Positions 27,779 through 37,372 are shown, counted from the first letter of the stretch. The stretch is 64,000 nt of DNA from CAYNFR01 sp964616755 (GCA_964616755.1 CAZTSI010000010.1:1-64000); one strand, 5' to 3'. Notes: a model not told the origin generated them from the letters alone. Numbers and translations: made by a program.

Positions 27779-29127
27779 ATACATCCGAAAAGAGAGCAAG
27801 TTACAAGCTAGAATTTAAGCTAAACATTCGCCTAGCTTATCCGATCATGATTGGTCAGATGGGTCAAATTTTGGTAAGCTTGGCTGATAATATTATGGTG
27901 GGAAGGTTGGGCTCTACTGAATTAGCGGCTGTTTCATTGGCCAATGCTGTATTTATTCCGTTGACAGTAGTAGGTATGGGTATATCCTTTGCCCTACCGC
28001 CTTTGGTGGCAGAAGCCTCAGGTCGGCAAAATGAACGTAGGGTTTCTAGGTATTTTAAACATAGCTTAGTCATAAATTTAGTATATGCGCTTTTAGCGAT
28101 GGCCGTTATTGAAGGAGTTATTTATACAGCTTACGAGCTAAGGCAAGTACCTGCCGTCGTCGATTTGGCTATACCCTATTTGCGTATTTCCTCTATAGGG
28201 ATAATACCGTTTATGATCTTTCAAACCTTGCGCTGCTATGCCGATGGATTGGGACAAACGCACCCTGCTATGTACGCCCTTGTTATTGGCAATATTATCA
28301 ATGTTATTGCAAATTATATGTTCATTTATGGGCATTGGGGCGCACCTGCGCTTGAAGTTACAGGAGCCGCTATTGGTACATTAATTTCTCGAATAGTGAT
28401 GCTGGGCATCGTGTTAGCTATCATATTAAAAAGAAAATCACTTGCGCAACATGTACTTAATGCTGATTATCTCGAATATCATAGTCTTATTTTTAAACGG
28501 ATATTGCGCCTAGGTATACCAAGTTCATTGCAAATGTTTTTTGAAGTGAGTGCGTTTGGAGGGGCCGCATTTATAATGGGAACTCTAGGGGCTGCAGCGC
28601 TCGCAGCACATCAGATAGCCCTGAATCTTGCCTCTATGACTTTTTTAATCTGCACAGGATTAGGTATGGCGGCTACCATCAGAGTTGGCAATGCTATGGG
28701 GCGAAAGGATCGTTTGGCCATGCACAGAGCTGGGATTTCGGCCATACTTCAAGTCATCCTATTTATGTTCATTAGTGCCGTTGCCTTTGTAATATTTAGA
28801 AACTATTTTCCTCGCATTTATATCAATGATAATGAAGTGTTATCTATAGCTTCGATTCTTTTAATAATGGCAGCTATTTTTCAAATACCCGATGGTGTAC
28901 AGGTAACTGCTTTGGGAGCTTTGCGGGGTATTCAGGATGTCATTATGCCCTCTTGGATCACGTTTGGTGCTTATTGGTTGATCGGTTTACCGTTTAGTTA
29001 TATGGCAGCCACGTATTGGGATATGGGGCCAGTTGGTGTATGGCTTGGCTTAGTTTTGGGCTTGACAAGTTCGGCAATTTTGTTGTTTTGGCGATTTTAT
29101 TCTAAAACAAAACCGAGCAAAGTATGA
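27775..29127 (+). CDS. MATE-family multidrug efflux transporter
   Basis: 450 aa with 12 predicted membrane helices, an inner-membrane exporter driven by Na+ or H+ (family knowledge). Seen: YPIMIGQMGQILVSLADNIMVGRLGS at the N-terminus, the repeat half at IPSSLQMFFEVSAFGG, ALAAHQIALNLASM, and GALRGIQDV, all characteristic of the NorM-type subgroup. Substrate unknown. Overlaps both neighbours by 4 bases (yigZ-like upstream, coaE downstream), so it is translationally coupled. Confidence 0.94.
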   Translation: MNTSEKRASYKLEFKLNIRLAYPIMIGQMGQILVSLADNIMVGRLGSTELAAVSLANAVFIPLTVVGMGISFALPPLVAEASGRQNERRVSRYFKHSLVINLVYALLAMAVIEGVIYTAYELRQVPAVVDLAIPYLRISSIGIIPFMIFQTLRCYADGLGQTHPAMYALVIGNIINVIANYMFIYGHWGAPALEVTGAAIGTLISRIVMLGIVLAIILKRKSLAQHVLNADYLEYHSLIFKRILRLGIPSSLQMFFEVSAFGGAAFIMGTLGAAALAAHQIALNLASMTFLICTGLGMAATIRVGNAMGRKDRLAMHRAGISAILQVILFMFISAVAFVIFRNYFPRIYINDNEVLSIASILLIMAAIFQIPDGVQVTALGALRGIQDVIMPSWITFGAYWLIGLPFSYMAATYWDMGPVGVWLGLVLGLTSSAILLFWRFYSKTKPSKV

Positions 29128-29744
29128 GAACGATTTTAGTTGGTTTAACTGGCGGCATTGGTTCAGGTAAGACGATTTGTGCGGACATTTTTCGTCAACT
29201 CGGAGTAGAAATTTACAATACGGATGAATCCGCAAAGAGGCTAATGATCGAAAAGGATCATATTATCGATCAAATCAAAGAAATTTTTGGTGAAGAAGCC
29301 TATAATGACAATGGTGCATTAAACCGCGCATTCCTTGCCTCTAAGATTTTTAATGATAAGGTACTATTGACGACAATGAATCAGATTGTTCACCCAGCGG
29401 TTAGAGATGATTTCGGCTTATGGGTCCTGTCTAAAAATGATGCGGCTTATCTTATTCAAGAAAGTGCCTTACTCTTTGAGACCCAATCGTATCGCTTATT
29501 TGATAAGTCTATTATAGTATCAGCTCCTCTTGAGCTTCGAATTGCACGTACGGTTAATCGTGATAATGTCACCCCCGATCAAGTGAAGCAACGAATGGCT
29601 AACCAATGGGATGAGGAGCGTAAATTGCCTTTGGCCGATTATGTCATTTTTAATGATGCTCAAGGAGGTCTTATCCGCCAAATACTTGATATCCATCTAG
29701 ATCTCTTGTCGCTATCTAAAAAATGGAATGAATTGAATCACTAG
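29124..29744 (+). CDS. coaE: Dephospho-CoA kinase
   Basis: Last step of coenzyme A synthesis: phosphorylates the ribose 3'-OH of dephospho-CoA. 206 aa, normal length. P-loop GLTGGIGSGKT (residues 8-18), NTDESAKRLM with the catalytic Asp, HPAVRDDF, and the LID region RIARTVNRDNVTPDQVKQRM. Third gene of the yigZ-MATE-coaE operon, overlapping MATE by 4 bases. It converges on the cobalamin adenosyltransferase gene. Confidence 0.96.
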   Translation: MRTILVGLTGGIGSGKTICADIFRQLGVEIYNTDESAKRLMIEKDHIIDQIKEIFGEEAYNDNGALNRAFLASKIFNDKVLLTTMNQIVHPAVRDDFGLWVLSKNDAAYLIQESALLFETQSYRLFDKSIIVSAPLELRIARTVNRDNVTPDQVKQRMANQWDEERKLPLADYVIFNDAQGGLIRQILDIHLDLLSLSKKWNELNH

Positions 29745-29752
29745 AGGTGCTA

Positions 29753-30284
29753 CTATTTTTGCCAAATGATTTCCTCATCACCGTAAAAAAGGCTAAGCGA
29801 TCTGGCCAATACGAAAAAATAATCAGAAAGTCGATTTAAAAAATGTACAATTCTCGTCATTTCGTCTGTATCGATTTCTAAAGCAACTACACGACGTTCA
29901 GCCCGTCTACAAATTGTCCGGCAAACATGCGCTTTAGAAACGACAGGGTGACTGGAAGGAAGAATGAAGTTCGTGAGCGCAGGTAAATCTCTTTCGATCT
30001 TGTCGATAGCAGACTCCAAAAAAAATACGTCTTCTTCCTTGATCTCGGGATAGTTTGGGTATTGTGCATCTCCAAGGGCAAGGATCGNNNNNNNNNNGCT
30101 GTATGAATGCCAAGGTGATATCTATATTTTGTTCGTCCGAATCAGAACGCAACCAGCCAACAAAGCTATTTAACTCGTCAATGGTGCCATATGCTTCTAG
30201 TCGAAGATCAAATTTTGGTACTCTTTCCCCACTTACTAAGGAGCTAGTGCCATCATCACCGGTCTTCGTATAAATTTTTGCCAC
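29753..30284 (-). CDS. Cob(I)alamin adenosyltransferase, PduO type (interrupted by an assembly gap)
   Basis: Makes adenosylcobalamin from ATP and cob(I)alamin. Before the gap: start (GTG 30284) with IYTKTGDDGTSSLVSGERVPK and LEAYGTIDELNSFVGW, reaching AFIQ. After the gap, in another frame: ILALGDAQYPNYPEIKEEDV, SHPVVSKAHVCRTICRRAERRVV, and FLNRLSDYFFVLAR. These are the ordered PduO motifs, so this is one gene and not two. The apparent frameshift arises because the 10-N spacer has the wrong length: the flanks need a multiple of three, and the normal spacing from IQ to the LG pair suggests about 3 bases. The GTG start overlaps the ABC-ATPase stop in TAGTG. Confidence 0.9.
30088..30097. other. 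Assembly gap (10 N) inside the cobalamin adenosyltransferase gene
   Basis: Run of ten N; flanking frames are compatible only with a true gap length divisible by three, so ten is a placeholder. Confidence 0.95.
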
Positions 30285-31015
30285 TACTTTAAATTGTATT
30301 TGTGCGTAGGATCTGCAGCTTTGATTATTTTTTCATTAAGTTCATCGGTTTCGATTAATCCATCACGTAAGCGAATAATCCGGTGAGCGTGATCCGCGAT
30401 ATCGGGTTCATGTGTTACGACGATGATCGTGTTACCCATATTGTGGATATTCTCAAAAATAGACATAATCTCAATAGAGGTCTTCGTATCTAAGTTTCCT
30501 GTTGGTTCGTCAGCGAGAATAATAGCTGGATTATTCACCAGTGCACGGGCTATGGCGACTCTTTGGCGTTGACCACCTGAAAGCTCGTTAGGTTTGTGCT
30601 CCATACGATCTTCAAGATTTACTTTCGCCAGTGCATCTTCGGCCATTTGATCTCTTTTGGACTTTGAGATTCCCGCATAAATCAATGGCAAGGCTACGTT
30701 CTCCAATGCTGATAGCCTAGGTAATAGGTTAAAGGTTTGAAAAACAAATCCAATTTCTTTATTTCTGATTTCAGCTAATTCATCATCATCCATCATACTT
30801 ACATCTTCGCCATTCAAGATATATTTTCCAGTTGTAGGACTATCTAAACAGCCTAACAGATTCATCAATGTAGATTTACCCGAACCCGAAGGCCCCATCA
30901 AAGCGACATACTCATTACGGTTGATATTCATCGTAATGGATTTAAGGGCATGTACTTCCATGGCGCCCATGATATACATTTTTGAAAGGTTTTCGATATT
31001 AATGACAGATGACAT
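30284..31015 (-). CDS. ABC transporter ATPase, LolD/MacB type
   Basis: 243 aa nucleotide-binding subunit. Walker A GPSGSGKST (residues 41-49), Q-loop FQTFNLLPRLSALENVALPL, signature LSGGQRQRVAIARALV, Walker B IILADEPTGNLD and the H-loop VVTHEP. The Q-loop and signature context match the LolD/MacB/FtsE group, which energises periplasmic lipoprotein or efflux permeases. No permease lies nearby, so it is an orphan ATPase or serves a distant partner. Sits 4 bases after gatC and shares TAGTG with the next gene. Confidence 0.93.
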   Translation of the reverse strand: MSSVINIENLSKMYIMGAMEVHALKSITMNINRNEYVALMGPSGSGKSTLMNLLGCLDSPTTGKYILNGEDVSMMDDDELAEIRNKEIGFVFQTFNLLPRLSALENVALPLIYAGISKSKRDQMAEDALAKVNLEDRMEHKPNELSGGQRQRVAIARALVNNPAIILADEPTGNLDTKTSIEIMSIFENIHNMGNTIIVVTHEPDIADHAHRIIRLRDGLIETDELNEKIIKAADPTHKYNLK

Positions 31016-31019
31016 AACG

Positions 31020-31319
31020 TTATTTTTTAGTCTTTAAAAATTTAGGTACGGCAATAAAGCCGTTCTCAGCTAATGGGGCATTCCTTAATGCTTGCTCATT
31101 GGTCAATTGACCTTGAATCTCATCATCACGTCGAACATTTAAAGCCGTACTAATATGCCGAAGAGGTGTAACATCCGAGGTATCAAGTTCGGCTAATTTG
31201 TCAAACATTGTAACGATTTTATTCAAATCTTGCTCTATTTTACGTCGGGAGGATTCATCTATTTTTATTCTCCCGAGCATTTCAAGCCTTGAAATTAAAG
31301 ATTCATCTATTTTCGCCAT
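31020..31319 (-). CDS. gatC: Aspartyl/glutamyl-tRNA amidotransferase subunit C
   Basis: Small stabilising subunit of the GatCAB amidotransferase, which converts Glu-tRNA(Gln) and Asp-tRNA(Asn) to the amidated forms. 99 aa, typical length. Seen: RLEMLGRIKIDESSRRK near the N-terminus, LNKIVTMFDKLAELDTSDVTPLRH, and C-terminal NAPLAENGFIAVPKFLK. gatA and gatB are not in the window. First gene of a leftward operon with the ABC ATPase and cobalamin adenosyltransferase. Confidence 0.94.
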   Translation of the reverse strand: MAKIDESLISRLEMLGRIKIDESSRRKIEQDLNKIVTMFDKLAELDTSDVTPLRHISTALNVRRDDEIQGQLTNEQALRNAPLAENGFIAVPKFLKTKK

Positions 31320-31396
31320 GATTCTTTAGACTGAATGATATAACTAATCGCTTAACGACCATTTAAAGGGTTCTAGGGCGTCAAAGATGAGATATT

Positions 31397-32023
31397 TTGA
31401 ATAAATTGAAACATATTGCCGTTGCAGGCAACATTGGGGCAGGTAAAACTACCCTTTGTCAAAAACTAGCCCAACATTACTCTTGGGAGGCACAGTTCGA
31501 GCAAATAGACAATAACCCCTATCTCGATGACTTTTATCACGATATGCGTCGATGGTCGTTTAATCTTCAAATCTTCTTTCTCAATAGTCGATACAATCAA
31601 ATAATTAAGATTAAAGAAGGTAAAAATACGGTTATCCAAGATCGGACAATTTTTGAGGATGCCTACATTTTTGCTCCTAATCTTTATGAAATGGGACTAA
31701 TGGAAACGAGGGATTTTAATAACTATTATTCACTTTTTAAGACCATGCAAGGTCAAATTGGCGCTCCGGATTTGCTCATCTATCTTAAGGCTGGCATCCC
31801 AACACTCGTATCGCACATTCAAGACCGAGGACGGGATTATGAGGGCAGTATGAGCTTAGATTATCTGCGGAACCTTAACGAACGTTATGATAACTGGATA
31901 AAAAACTACAGTGATGGTAATTATTTGATTATCAATGTTGATAATTTGGATTGGAAAAATAAGCCCGAAGACTTTGCCATAGTTTTAGAATTAATTGATA
32001 CAGAACTGCACGGATTGTTTTAG
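31397..32023 (+). CDS. Deoxynucleoside kinase
   Basis: 208 aa kinase of the deoxyadenosine/deoxyguanosine kinase family, salvaging deoxynucleosides. P-loop AGNIGAGKTTL near residues 11-21, ERS-like motif read here as QDRTIFEDAYIFA, and the LID-like RGRDYEGSMSLDYL. The start is unusual: an in-frame TGA sits at 31388-31390, and the only possible starts before the P-loop are ATT or TTG, so TTG 31397 is taken, giving MNKLKHIAVAGNIGAG. It is followed after 2 bases by the YggS-type gene, with which it is probably cotranscribed. Confidence 0.9.
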   Translation: MNKLKHIAVAGNIGAGKTTLCQKLAQHYSWEAQFEQIDNNPYLDDFYHDMRRWSFNLQIFFLNSRYNQIIKIKEGKNTVIQDRTIFEDAYIFAPNLYEMGLMETRDFNNYYSLFKTMQGQIGAPDLLIYLKAGIPTLVSHIQDRGRDYEGSMSLDYLRNLNERYDNWIKNYSDGNYLIINVDNLDWKNKPEDFAIVLELIDTELHGLF

Positions 32024-32025
32024 GA

Positions 32026-32691
32026 ATGGATAGATTAGCCAACCTCATAGATGTATTATCCTCTAAAGGAGTCGTATTAGTAGCCGTGTCTAAGACCAAA
32101 TCTACAGATCAAATATTAGAACTCTATAACCAAGGGCAACGTGATTTTGGAGAAAATAGAGTTCAAGAATTAGTGGAGAAGTATGTTTGCCTACCTCAAG
32201 ATATTCGCTGGCATCAGATAGGACATTTACAAAAGAATAAAGTCAAATTGATTGTTCCTTTTGTGCACCTAATTCATTCAGTCGATAGTCGAGAAATTTT
32301 AGAGCAAATCCAAAAGCATGCCGCGCAAGAAGATAAAATCCTTCAAATATTGCTACAGGTGAAAATTGCCAAAGAAGAAACAAAATTTGGATTAAGCTAT
32401 TCTGACGCGCTAAAAATTATAATTGATCTGCAAGATGAGCAATATTGTCCAAATATTCTACTAAAAGGACTGATGGGCATGGCTAGCTTTTCAGATGATC
32501 AAGCTCAAGTCAGAAAAGAGTTTAGTGATTTAAAATCCTTTTTTGATGACATAAAGCAAAGGTTTTTCGTCAGCTCATGTGCATTTGATACACTTTCTAT
32601 GGGCATGTCAGGTGATTATGCGATAGCCATAACAGAGGGTTCAACGATGGTACGATTAGGTAGTTTGCTTTTTGGTTCAAGAGAAGTATAA
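32026..32691 (+). CDS. YggS-family pyridoxal-phosphate protein
   Basis: 221 aa. PLP-binding TIM-barrel protein (PLPHP family) involved in vitamin B6 and amino-acid homeostasis; it has no known catalytic reaction. Seen: VAVSKTKS with the PLP lysine near residue 23, FGENRVQELVEKY, WHQIGHLQKNKVK, GLMGMASFS and C-terminal LSMGMSGDYAIAI with VRLGSLLFGSR. All conserved positions are present. Second gene of a rightward pair with the deoxynucleoside kinase; converges on the FG-GAP gene. Confidence 0.95.
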   Translation: MDRLANLIDVLSSKGVVLVAVSKTKSTDQILELYNQGQRDFGENRVQELVEKYVCLPQDIRWHQIGHLQKNKVKLIVPFVHLIHSVDSREILEQIQKHAAQEDKILQILLQVKIAKEETKFGLSYSDALKIIIDLQDEQYCPNILLKGLMGMASFSDDQAQVRKEFSDLKSFFDDIKQRFFVSSCAFDTLSMGMSGDYAIAITEGSTMVRLGSLLFGSREV

Positions 32692-32699
32692 AATTTCTC

Positions 32700-34981
32700 C
32701 TACTCGTTTACCTTTATAAAGCTTGTGGCGTATACTTTGGTGCTATTCTCTACAACTATCCAATACCAGCCCGCTTGGAGTGTCCTAATATCATATCTCC
32801 ATTCTGGATTTGCCTTTATTTGTCCCTGATCAATCGTCTGACCTAGAGCATTAGTGATATGGTATCGGCAATCAGCACATGATTGCGGCAAAGTGATTTG
32901 AAAAAATTGGCTANNNNNNNNNNGCTACTAGGGTTCGGATAAACAATGAGTGCTTCAGTTCCTACTTCTTGGGTAGATGTGCTTGTCTTGAGCCTAAAGT
33001 CACTATGATAAATGGCTAATCCGCCGCGTCGTGTCCCAATAGCTATTTCACCCAATCCGTCATTATCAAGGTCAGCAACACTGACCGCTGAGAGAAACCC
33101 CTCGCTTATTCCGCCCAATTGGCTATTCACCAGTTGAAAGCTATCTAATTGTTCAGACAGCCCATCATATCTAAAAAGATTTCCACTTTGCGAGCCAATG
33201 ACTAGAATATCTTTATTACCATCAAGGGAAACAACATGAGGTGCGGCATAATTATTAACGAATCCATTCTGTCGCATAAAAAATTTTCCGAAGAAAGGAT
33301 CATTGGCGCTATCATTTTCGTTGGGATTAAACAAAGGGCTACCTACAGTCCCTATGTTTCGAAAATAGTTGAGAGATCCGATGGCATCATTGCTTGAATT
33401 AAAATTCTGCTCACCAATGATCAAATCACCAAGTCCATCTCTGTCATAGTCATAAATCGCTGGACGTGCCCAAGCACCGACCTTGATATCCATAAATCCG
33501 AACACGGGTTCTGCCCATTCAAACGTATTCGCTTGGCCAGATGTATTTTCAACATAAATAAGGCGACCTCTATCGTCGCCAATGACCATATCTAGATCAT
33601 CGTCGCCATCTATATCGCCAAGTGCCGGAGTAAATTGATTAGACATACTCGAAAAACGAGATAAACGGAGGTAATCATTGTCAAGTAAGATGAATTTTGG
33701 GCTATTGATTTTTCCAACATTTTGAAACAGTGCCATATGAGCGGATCTCGTGATGCCATCGGCTGAAAAACCACTACTACCTACTAACAAATCCATCAAT
33801 TGATCTCCATTAAAATCAAAAAATAATGGAGCTGTATTTTCCCCAAAATACACCATGTCTTCTACAAGGAAATTTTTCGTGACCAACGAGAGTTCTTGCC
33901 CCCCTAGTTCATCATTCACTTCATAATGCCACACATGGTTAGTGGTCTGCGAACTATTCGCATCATTTGGAGTGACAAAAAGATCTGTCAATCGACCCAG
34001 CGTATCTGTGAAAAAGTGCGCAGCATTAAATAACTCTATATCCACTGGTTGAGAAGCCTCCGGAAATCTGGTCTGCTGGCTTGTCATCCATGCTAAATTG
34101 GGTTGACCTTGGTTAAACAACGCGACCAATCCATCATAAGAAACATCACCAAGCAATAAATCTTGAAGACCGTTGCCGTCGAGATCAATAGATGCAATAG
34201 TACTGCCTTGATGCCGCACAATGGCAGGTATTTCATCAGGTGACCTAATGTCTCGTGCACATTCGGTCTCAGATGCACTTAGTGTAATCACTTCACTAAA
34301 ACCACTTTCAAAAAACTTACCATAACATATATCACCGACCCTAAAAACAACTGTATCGACAGGTAGTGAAAATTCTCTCTGCATATTTCGGTATAGATAA
34401 ACAGATTGTCCAGACGGCTCAAAAGCTAATATATCAATATCACCATCTTTGTCAACATCACCGATATGAGGCAAATCTATAGGGCTGACATAGAGCTGAG
34501 TAAAACTTGTCGCGCCTACGGGTACGTGGATGACATCAAAACTACGTGAAGGAAATCTTTTGAGTTTATAGGCCAATATGTTGCCAGAAACCTCAGCTAT
34601 CCATAATTCTACTCCTGGAACATTAGCTGTGGTCGGAGAACAAAACAAGTCCTCTAATCCGTCGCCATTAAAATCGCGCAAAACCATCCAACTTTTTATC
34701 TTAGGAAAAAGGCGTCTGTAGCTAGGGTCAAATATAAACCCGCCGCCATTTGACTGAGCAATCAATGGAATGATCGTCGAGCCTTCACGATCAAAGATAA
34801 CCATATCTTGAAGGCCGTCTTGATTTAAGTCAGTCCGGCTAAACTGCGGAGCACGGAGTCCACCGGCAAAAGGAATAGATTTTAAGCCATTGACATTAAA
34901 GGATATATCAGCTAAGGTATAATCCTGCGCATAAAACATGAAACCCTGAAAAATGAACAGTATGACTAAAATGCTTTTCAT
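32700..34981 (-). CDS. T9SS-exported FG-GAP/VCBS repeat protein (interrupted by an assembly gap)
   Basis: About 755 aa. Signal peptide (1-18, ending FYAQ), then a chain of FG-GAP/VCBS calcium-binding repeats with DxDxDGxxD-type loops such as DLNQDGLQDMVIF, DVDKDGDIDIL and DIDGDDDLDMV, expected to form a beta-propeller. The C-terminal T9SS sorting domain starts at ALIVYPNPSS, runs into the 10-N gap, and resumes in another frame with the end region NALGQTIDQGQ, WYWIVVENSTKVYATSFIKVNE. The flanks share GCTA, so a 4-base overlap would restore the frame as PNPSSQFFQITLPQ. Exported to the cell surface; ligand unknown. It is not the same as the VCBS proteins near 50 kb, lacking an ASPIC/UnbV domain. 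Confidence 0.85.
32914..32923. other. Assembly gap (10 N) in the T9SS sorting domain of the FG-GAP gene
   Basis: Ten N between ...GGCTA and GCTACT... The shared GCTA suggests overlapping contig ends; removing the spacer and overlapping restores one reading frame through the sorting domain. Confidence 0.95.
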
Positions 34982-35252
34982 AACTAAGAAATCTAACGTA
35001 ATTTGTCGTTAAAATAATACTTACGCCAATCAAATAACCGTTTAACCGCTATTCATAGAATAAGATTTTATGGAATTATGTCTTTTATGCATAAATACCG
35101 TCTTAAATAACGAAGAACAGTGTGTTTGGTCAAGAACAGTTTAGTTAATGTGATTTCGAAAGTATGTATTAAAAAATATATATAATCTAAAGTACATATG
35201 AATAAGGGCTTGGACATCATTCATTGTCTATAACAATATAAAAGGGTAAAGA

Positions 35253-36317
35253 ATGGACTTAGAAATCATCCAACAGAAAAGATGGAACAACTCATTGAGA
35301 AATTCAATCGTAGGACATTTATTGATCCTATTACTTGTTTTTTTCTTTCCAGTTCCAGTGGATCCGACTGAAAATATTGAAACGCAATATGCTGTAGCTA
35401 TAAGTTTTCAAGAGGTCGAATTTAGGGATTCCAAGAGTTCAAATAGCTCTGCAAGCCAAGCCAGTGCGGGTGCTCAGCGTGAAAAAAGCGAAACCCCCGC
35501 AAAACTAGAAACAGCTAAACCCAATCCTTTAGAGACGCCTAANNNNNNNNNNCCAACCGCGCAATCGAAACCTCAACCTGCCCCGCCTGTAGCTGCACCA
35601 CGCCCTACAGACCCCGTCGTATCTAAAACAACAGTTGAAGAGAGTGACATCCAAGCTATAGAAGAGCCTGTAGACGTGGAAGATCCAGAGCCTGAATACA
35701 TACCTCAAAAATCACCTACTCCTCAGCCCACAGAGCAAGTAATCATTGCTAATCCTGATCTTCCTTCGCTGTCAGATATCATCGGTACGATCAATGACGA
35801 TCCTATCGAATCTGAGTCAGAAAATGTGCCTGCCAAAACACAAGGTACAGGCACTAAAAATTCTCCTTCAAATGGCACGAGCAGCGCAGATCCGTCCTTA
35901 AAAGATGGTAGTGGAAGCGGAAAATCAGATGCTGGCACCGGGAAGGGTAAAGATGCTAGCGGAGATGATAATGACAGTGGCAAAGGAACCGGAGGAGCTG
36001 GTGAAGGCAATTTTGACGCATCAGGTGACGGCATCTTTGGTCGCAAGGTAATTTATATGGATCCTGATATGACACGACTTATTGCTAGTAGTCCCAAGTC
36101 TGGAAAGATAGTCTTTAAGGTTTGTATCAGCCGCAGAGGCCATGTCAGCTACCTAGAAGTAAATACTGCACTCACAACGATAAAAGATACCAACCTGCTC
36201 AAGCAAGCACTCAACTCGATGAATAAGTATAAGTACGAACCCGATTATACTGCTACAGCAGAACAGTGTGGATCGTTTACAGTGATTCTCGATACCTACA
36301 AAGGCATAAGAAGATAG
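35253..36317 (+). CDS. TonB-family energy transducer (contains an assembly gap)
   Basis: 354 aa. One N-terminal membrane helix (about 20-36, GHLLILLLVFFFPVPV) after a short basic cytoplasmic stretch; a Pro-rich periplasmic spacer (about 85-185) broken by the 10-N gap but kept in frame; a Gly/Ser/Lys/Asp-rich low-complexity segment (about 195-260); and a C-terminal TonB-like domain (about 280-354) with GKIVFKVCISRRGHVSYLEV and a Cys near residue 340. TonB couples the inner-membrane proton gradient to outer-membrane receptors such as SusC. No ExbB/ExbD genes are adjacent, so partners must be elsewhere. Confidence 0.82.
   Translation: MDLEIIQQKRWNNSLRNSIVGHLLILLLVFFFPVPVDPTENIETQYAVAISFQEVEFRDSKSSNSSASQASAGAQREKSETPAKLETAKPNPLETPXXXXPTAQSKPQPAPPVAAPRPTDPVVSKTTVEESDIQAIEEPVDVEDPEPEYIPQKSPTPQPTEQVIIANPDLPSLSDIIGTINDDPIESESENVPAKTQGTGTKNSPSNGTSSADPSLKDGSGSGKSDAGTGKGKDASGDDNDSGKGTGGAGEGNFDASGDGIFGRKVIYMDPDMTRLIASSPKSGKIVFKVCISRRGHVSYLEVNTALTTIKDTNLLKQALNSMNKYKYEPDYTATAEQCGSFTVILDTYKGIRR
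35543..35552. other. Assembly gap (10 N) in the proline-rich spacer of the TonB-like gene
   Basis: Ten N; both sides stay in the same frame with this length, and the composition is Pro-rich on both flanks. A low-complexity spacer is a likely place for an assembly break. Confidence 0.95.
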
Positions 36318-36426
36318 CTTGAATTGGAGTTACATGTGCAACGATCCTTTATTTCAGACGAAGTAATAGTCCTCAAAAGAGGCATATTGGACGAGAAAAG
36401 TTGTCTCAAAATCACAAATTTTATTA

Positions 36427-36440
36427 GTTGATATATCAAC
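36427..36440. repeat. Perfect 14-bp palindrome plus extra half-site
   Basis: GTTGATATATCAAC is a perfect 14-base palindrome; a further half-site GTTGATAT follows at 36442. It lies between two convergent genes, so a classic operator is unlikely; a weak terminator stem or protein-binding site are both possible. Confidence 0.4.
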
Positions 36441-36520
36441 AGTTGATATTATATTATACAAACCATTGATAATCAGAAGTTAAGAAGATTAGTGAACTTA
36501 ACGCTATGTTGTCACCAAAT

Positions 36521-37372
36521 TTAGTTTGTTTTGCGTTTGTTCTTTAAAACATCACGATCATCGGTTGGTTTAGGCACGTCTGTTAGCTTTGGAGCTGGGC
36601 CCTCAAAGAGCTTATCCCTATACATCCAACTGTTCTGATCATCGAGAACATATACCCTATAGCTTCCATCTGAGACTAAGGTCAATCCTTGATTAGGCAG
36701 CTGTCCTGGCATTTCAACTAAGTTATCGAAAGTGATCATTTTCATTTCTGGATTATAATTAAACCCAGCATTTGAGTCCGCTGAGTAACTTAGTTTTAGT
36801 CGATGTTTGGCATTTGACCCATCTTTATCAGGAAACCGAGCATCAGCGCCCATGGTACGGGATCTTAATTCAAAAACATCAAGAATCTTATGTTTGGTAT
36901 ACAAATCTGTCTGTCGGTATGTCATGATCAAATAATCTGTAGTATTCACCTTCTCTATTCGATAAACAAGACCAGCCGGCCAGTTGGAAATAGGGATAGA
37001 TCCAGATTCTGTCAATCCTAATTGACCTCTTTTTTTTGCTAAACGTATAGCTTGATTTTCCTTTTCTTGAAAATAACCAAAGTATTCGAAATTGCCTTCG
37101 CCAAGATCAATCGTCCATGTGATAAATCGAAATGCACTATCTGGGGCATATACTGTTGATATAAATTCAATATCACGTGTCTGGATATACCAAGAATTTT
37201 CTGAATTCATAAGTTCATTCGCCATTTTTTCAAACGATATATGTGCTAAATATCTGTGATTTGGATCTGCTGCATTGATCATGACATCCGCGAAAAAGCG
37301 GATATCATGTACTTCTTGGGCAACCAAGCACATGGATGAGCAAGAGAAACAAAGGATATTTAAAAAACGCAT
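36521..37372 (-). CDS. Secreted protein of unknown function
   Basis: 283 aa with a signal peptide (MRFLNILCFSCSSMCLVAQ, cleavage near 19). The mature part has a domain with repeated strands (SWYIQTRDIEFISTVYAPDSAFRFITWTID, GNFEYFGYFQEKENQAI, VYRIEKVNTTDYLIMTYRQ) and ends in a charged tail (RDVLKNKRKTN). No motif known to me identifies it. It lies alone between the TonB-like gene and cysE, divergent from cysE. Confidence 0.65.
   Translation of the reverse strand: MRFLNILCFSCSSMCLVAQEVHDIRFFADVMINAADPNHRYLAHISFEKMANELMNSENSWYIQTRDIEFISTVYAPDSAFRFITWTIDLGEGNFEYFGYFQEKENQAIRLAKKRGQLGLTESGSIPISNWPAGLVYRIEKVNTTDYLIMTYRQTDLYTKHKILDVFELRSRTMGADARFPDKDGSNAKHRLKLSYSADSNAGFNYNPEMKMITFDNLVEMPGQLPNQGLTLVSDGSYRVYVLDDQNSWMYRDKLFEGPAPKLTDVPKPTDDRDVLKNKRKTN

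Noticed and set aside
29753..30284. Apparent frameshift/pseudogene in the cobalamin adenosyltransferase
   Set aside because: The break coincides exactly with a 10-N spacer and both flanks keep ordered PduO motifs.
32700..32891. Independent 63-codon ORF downstream of the FG-GAP gene
   Set aside because: It is the rest of the T9SS sorting domain displaced by the 10-N spacer.
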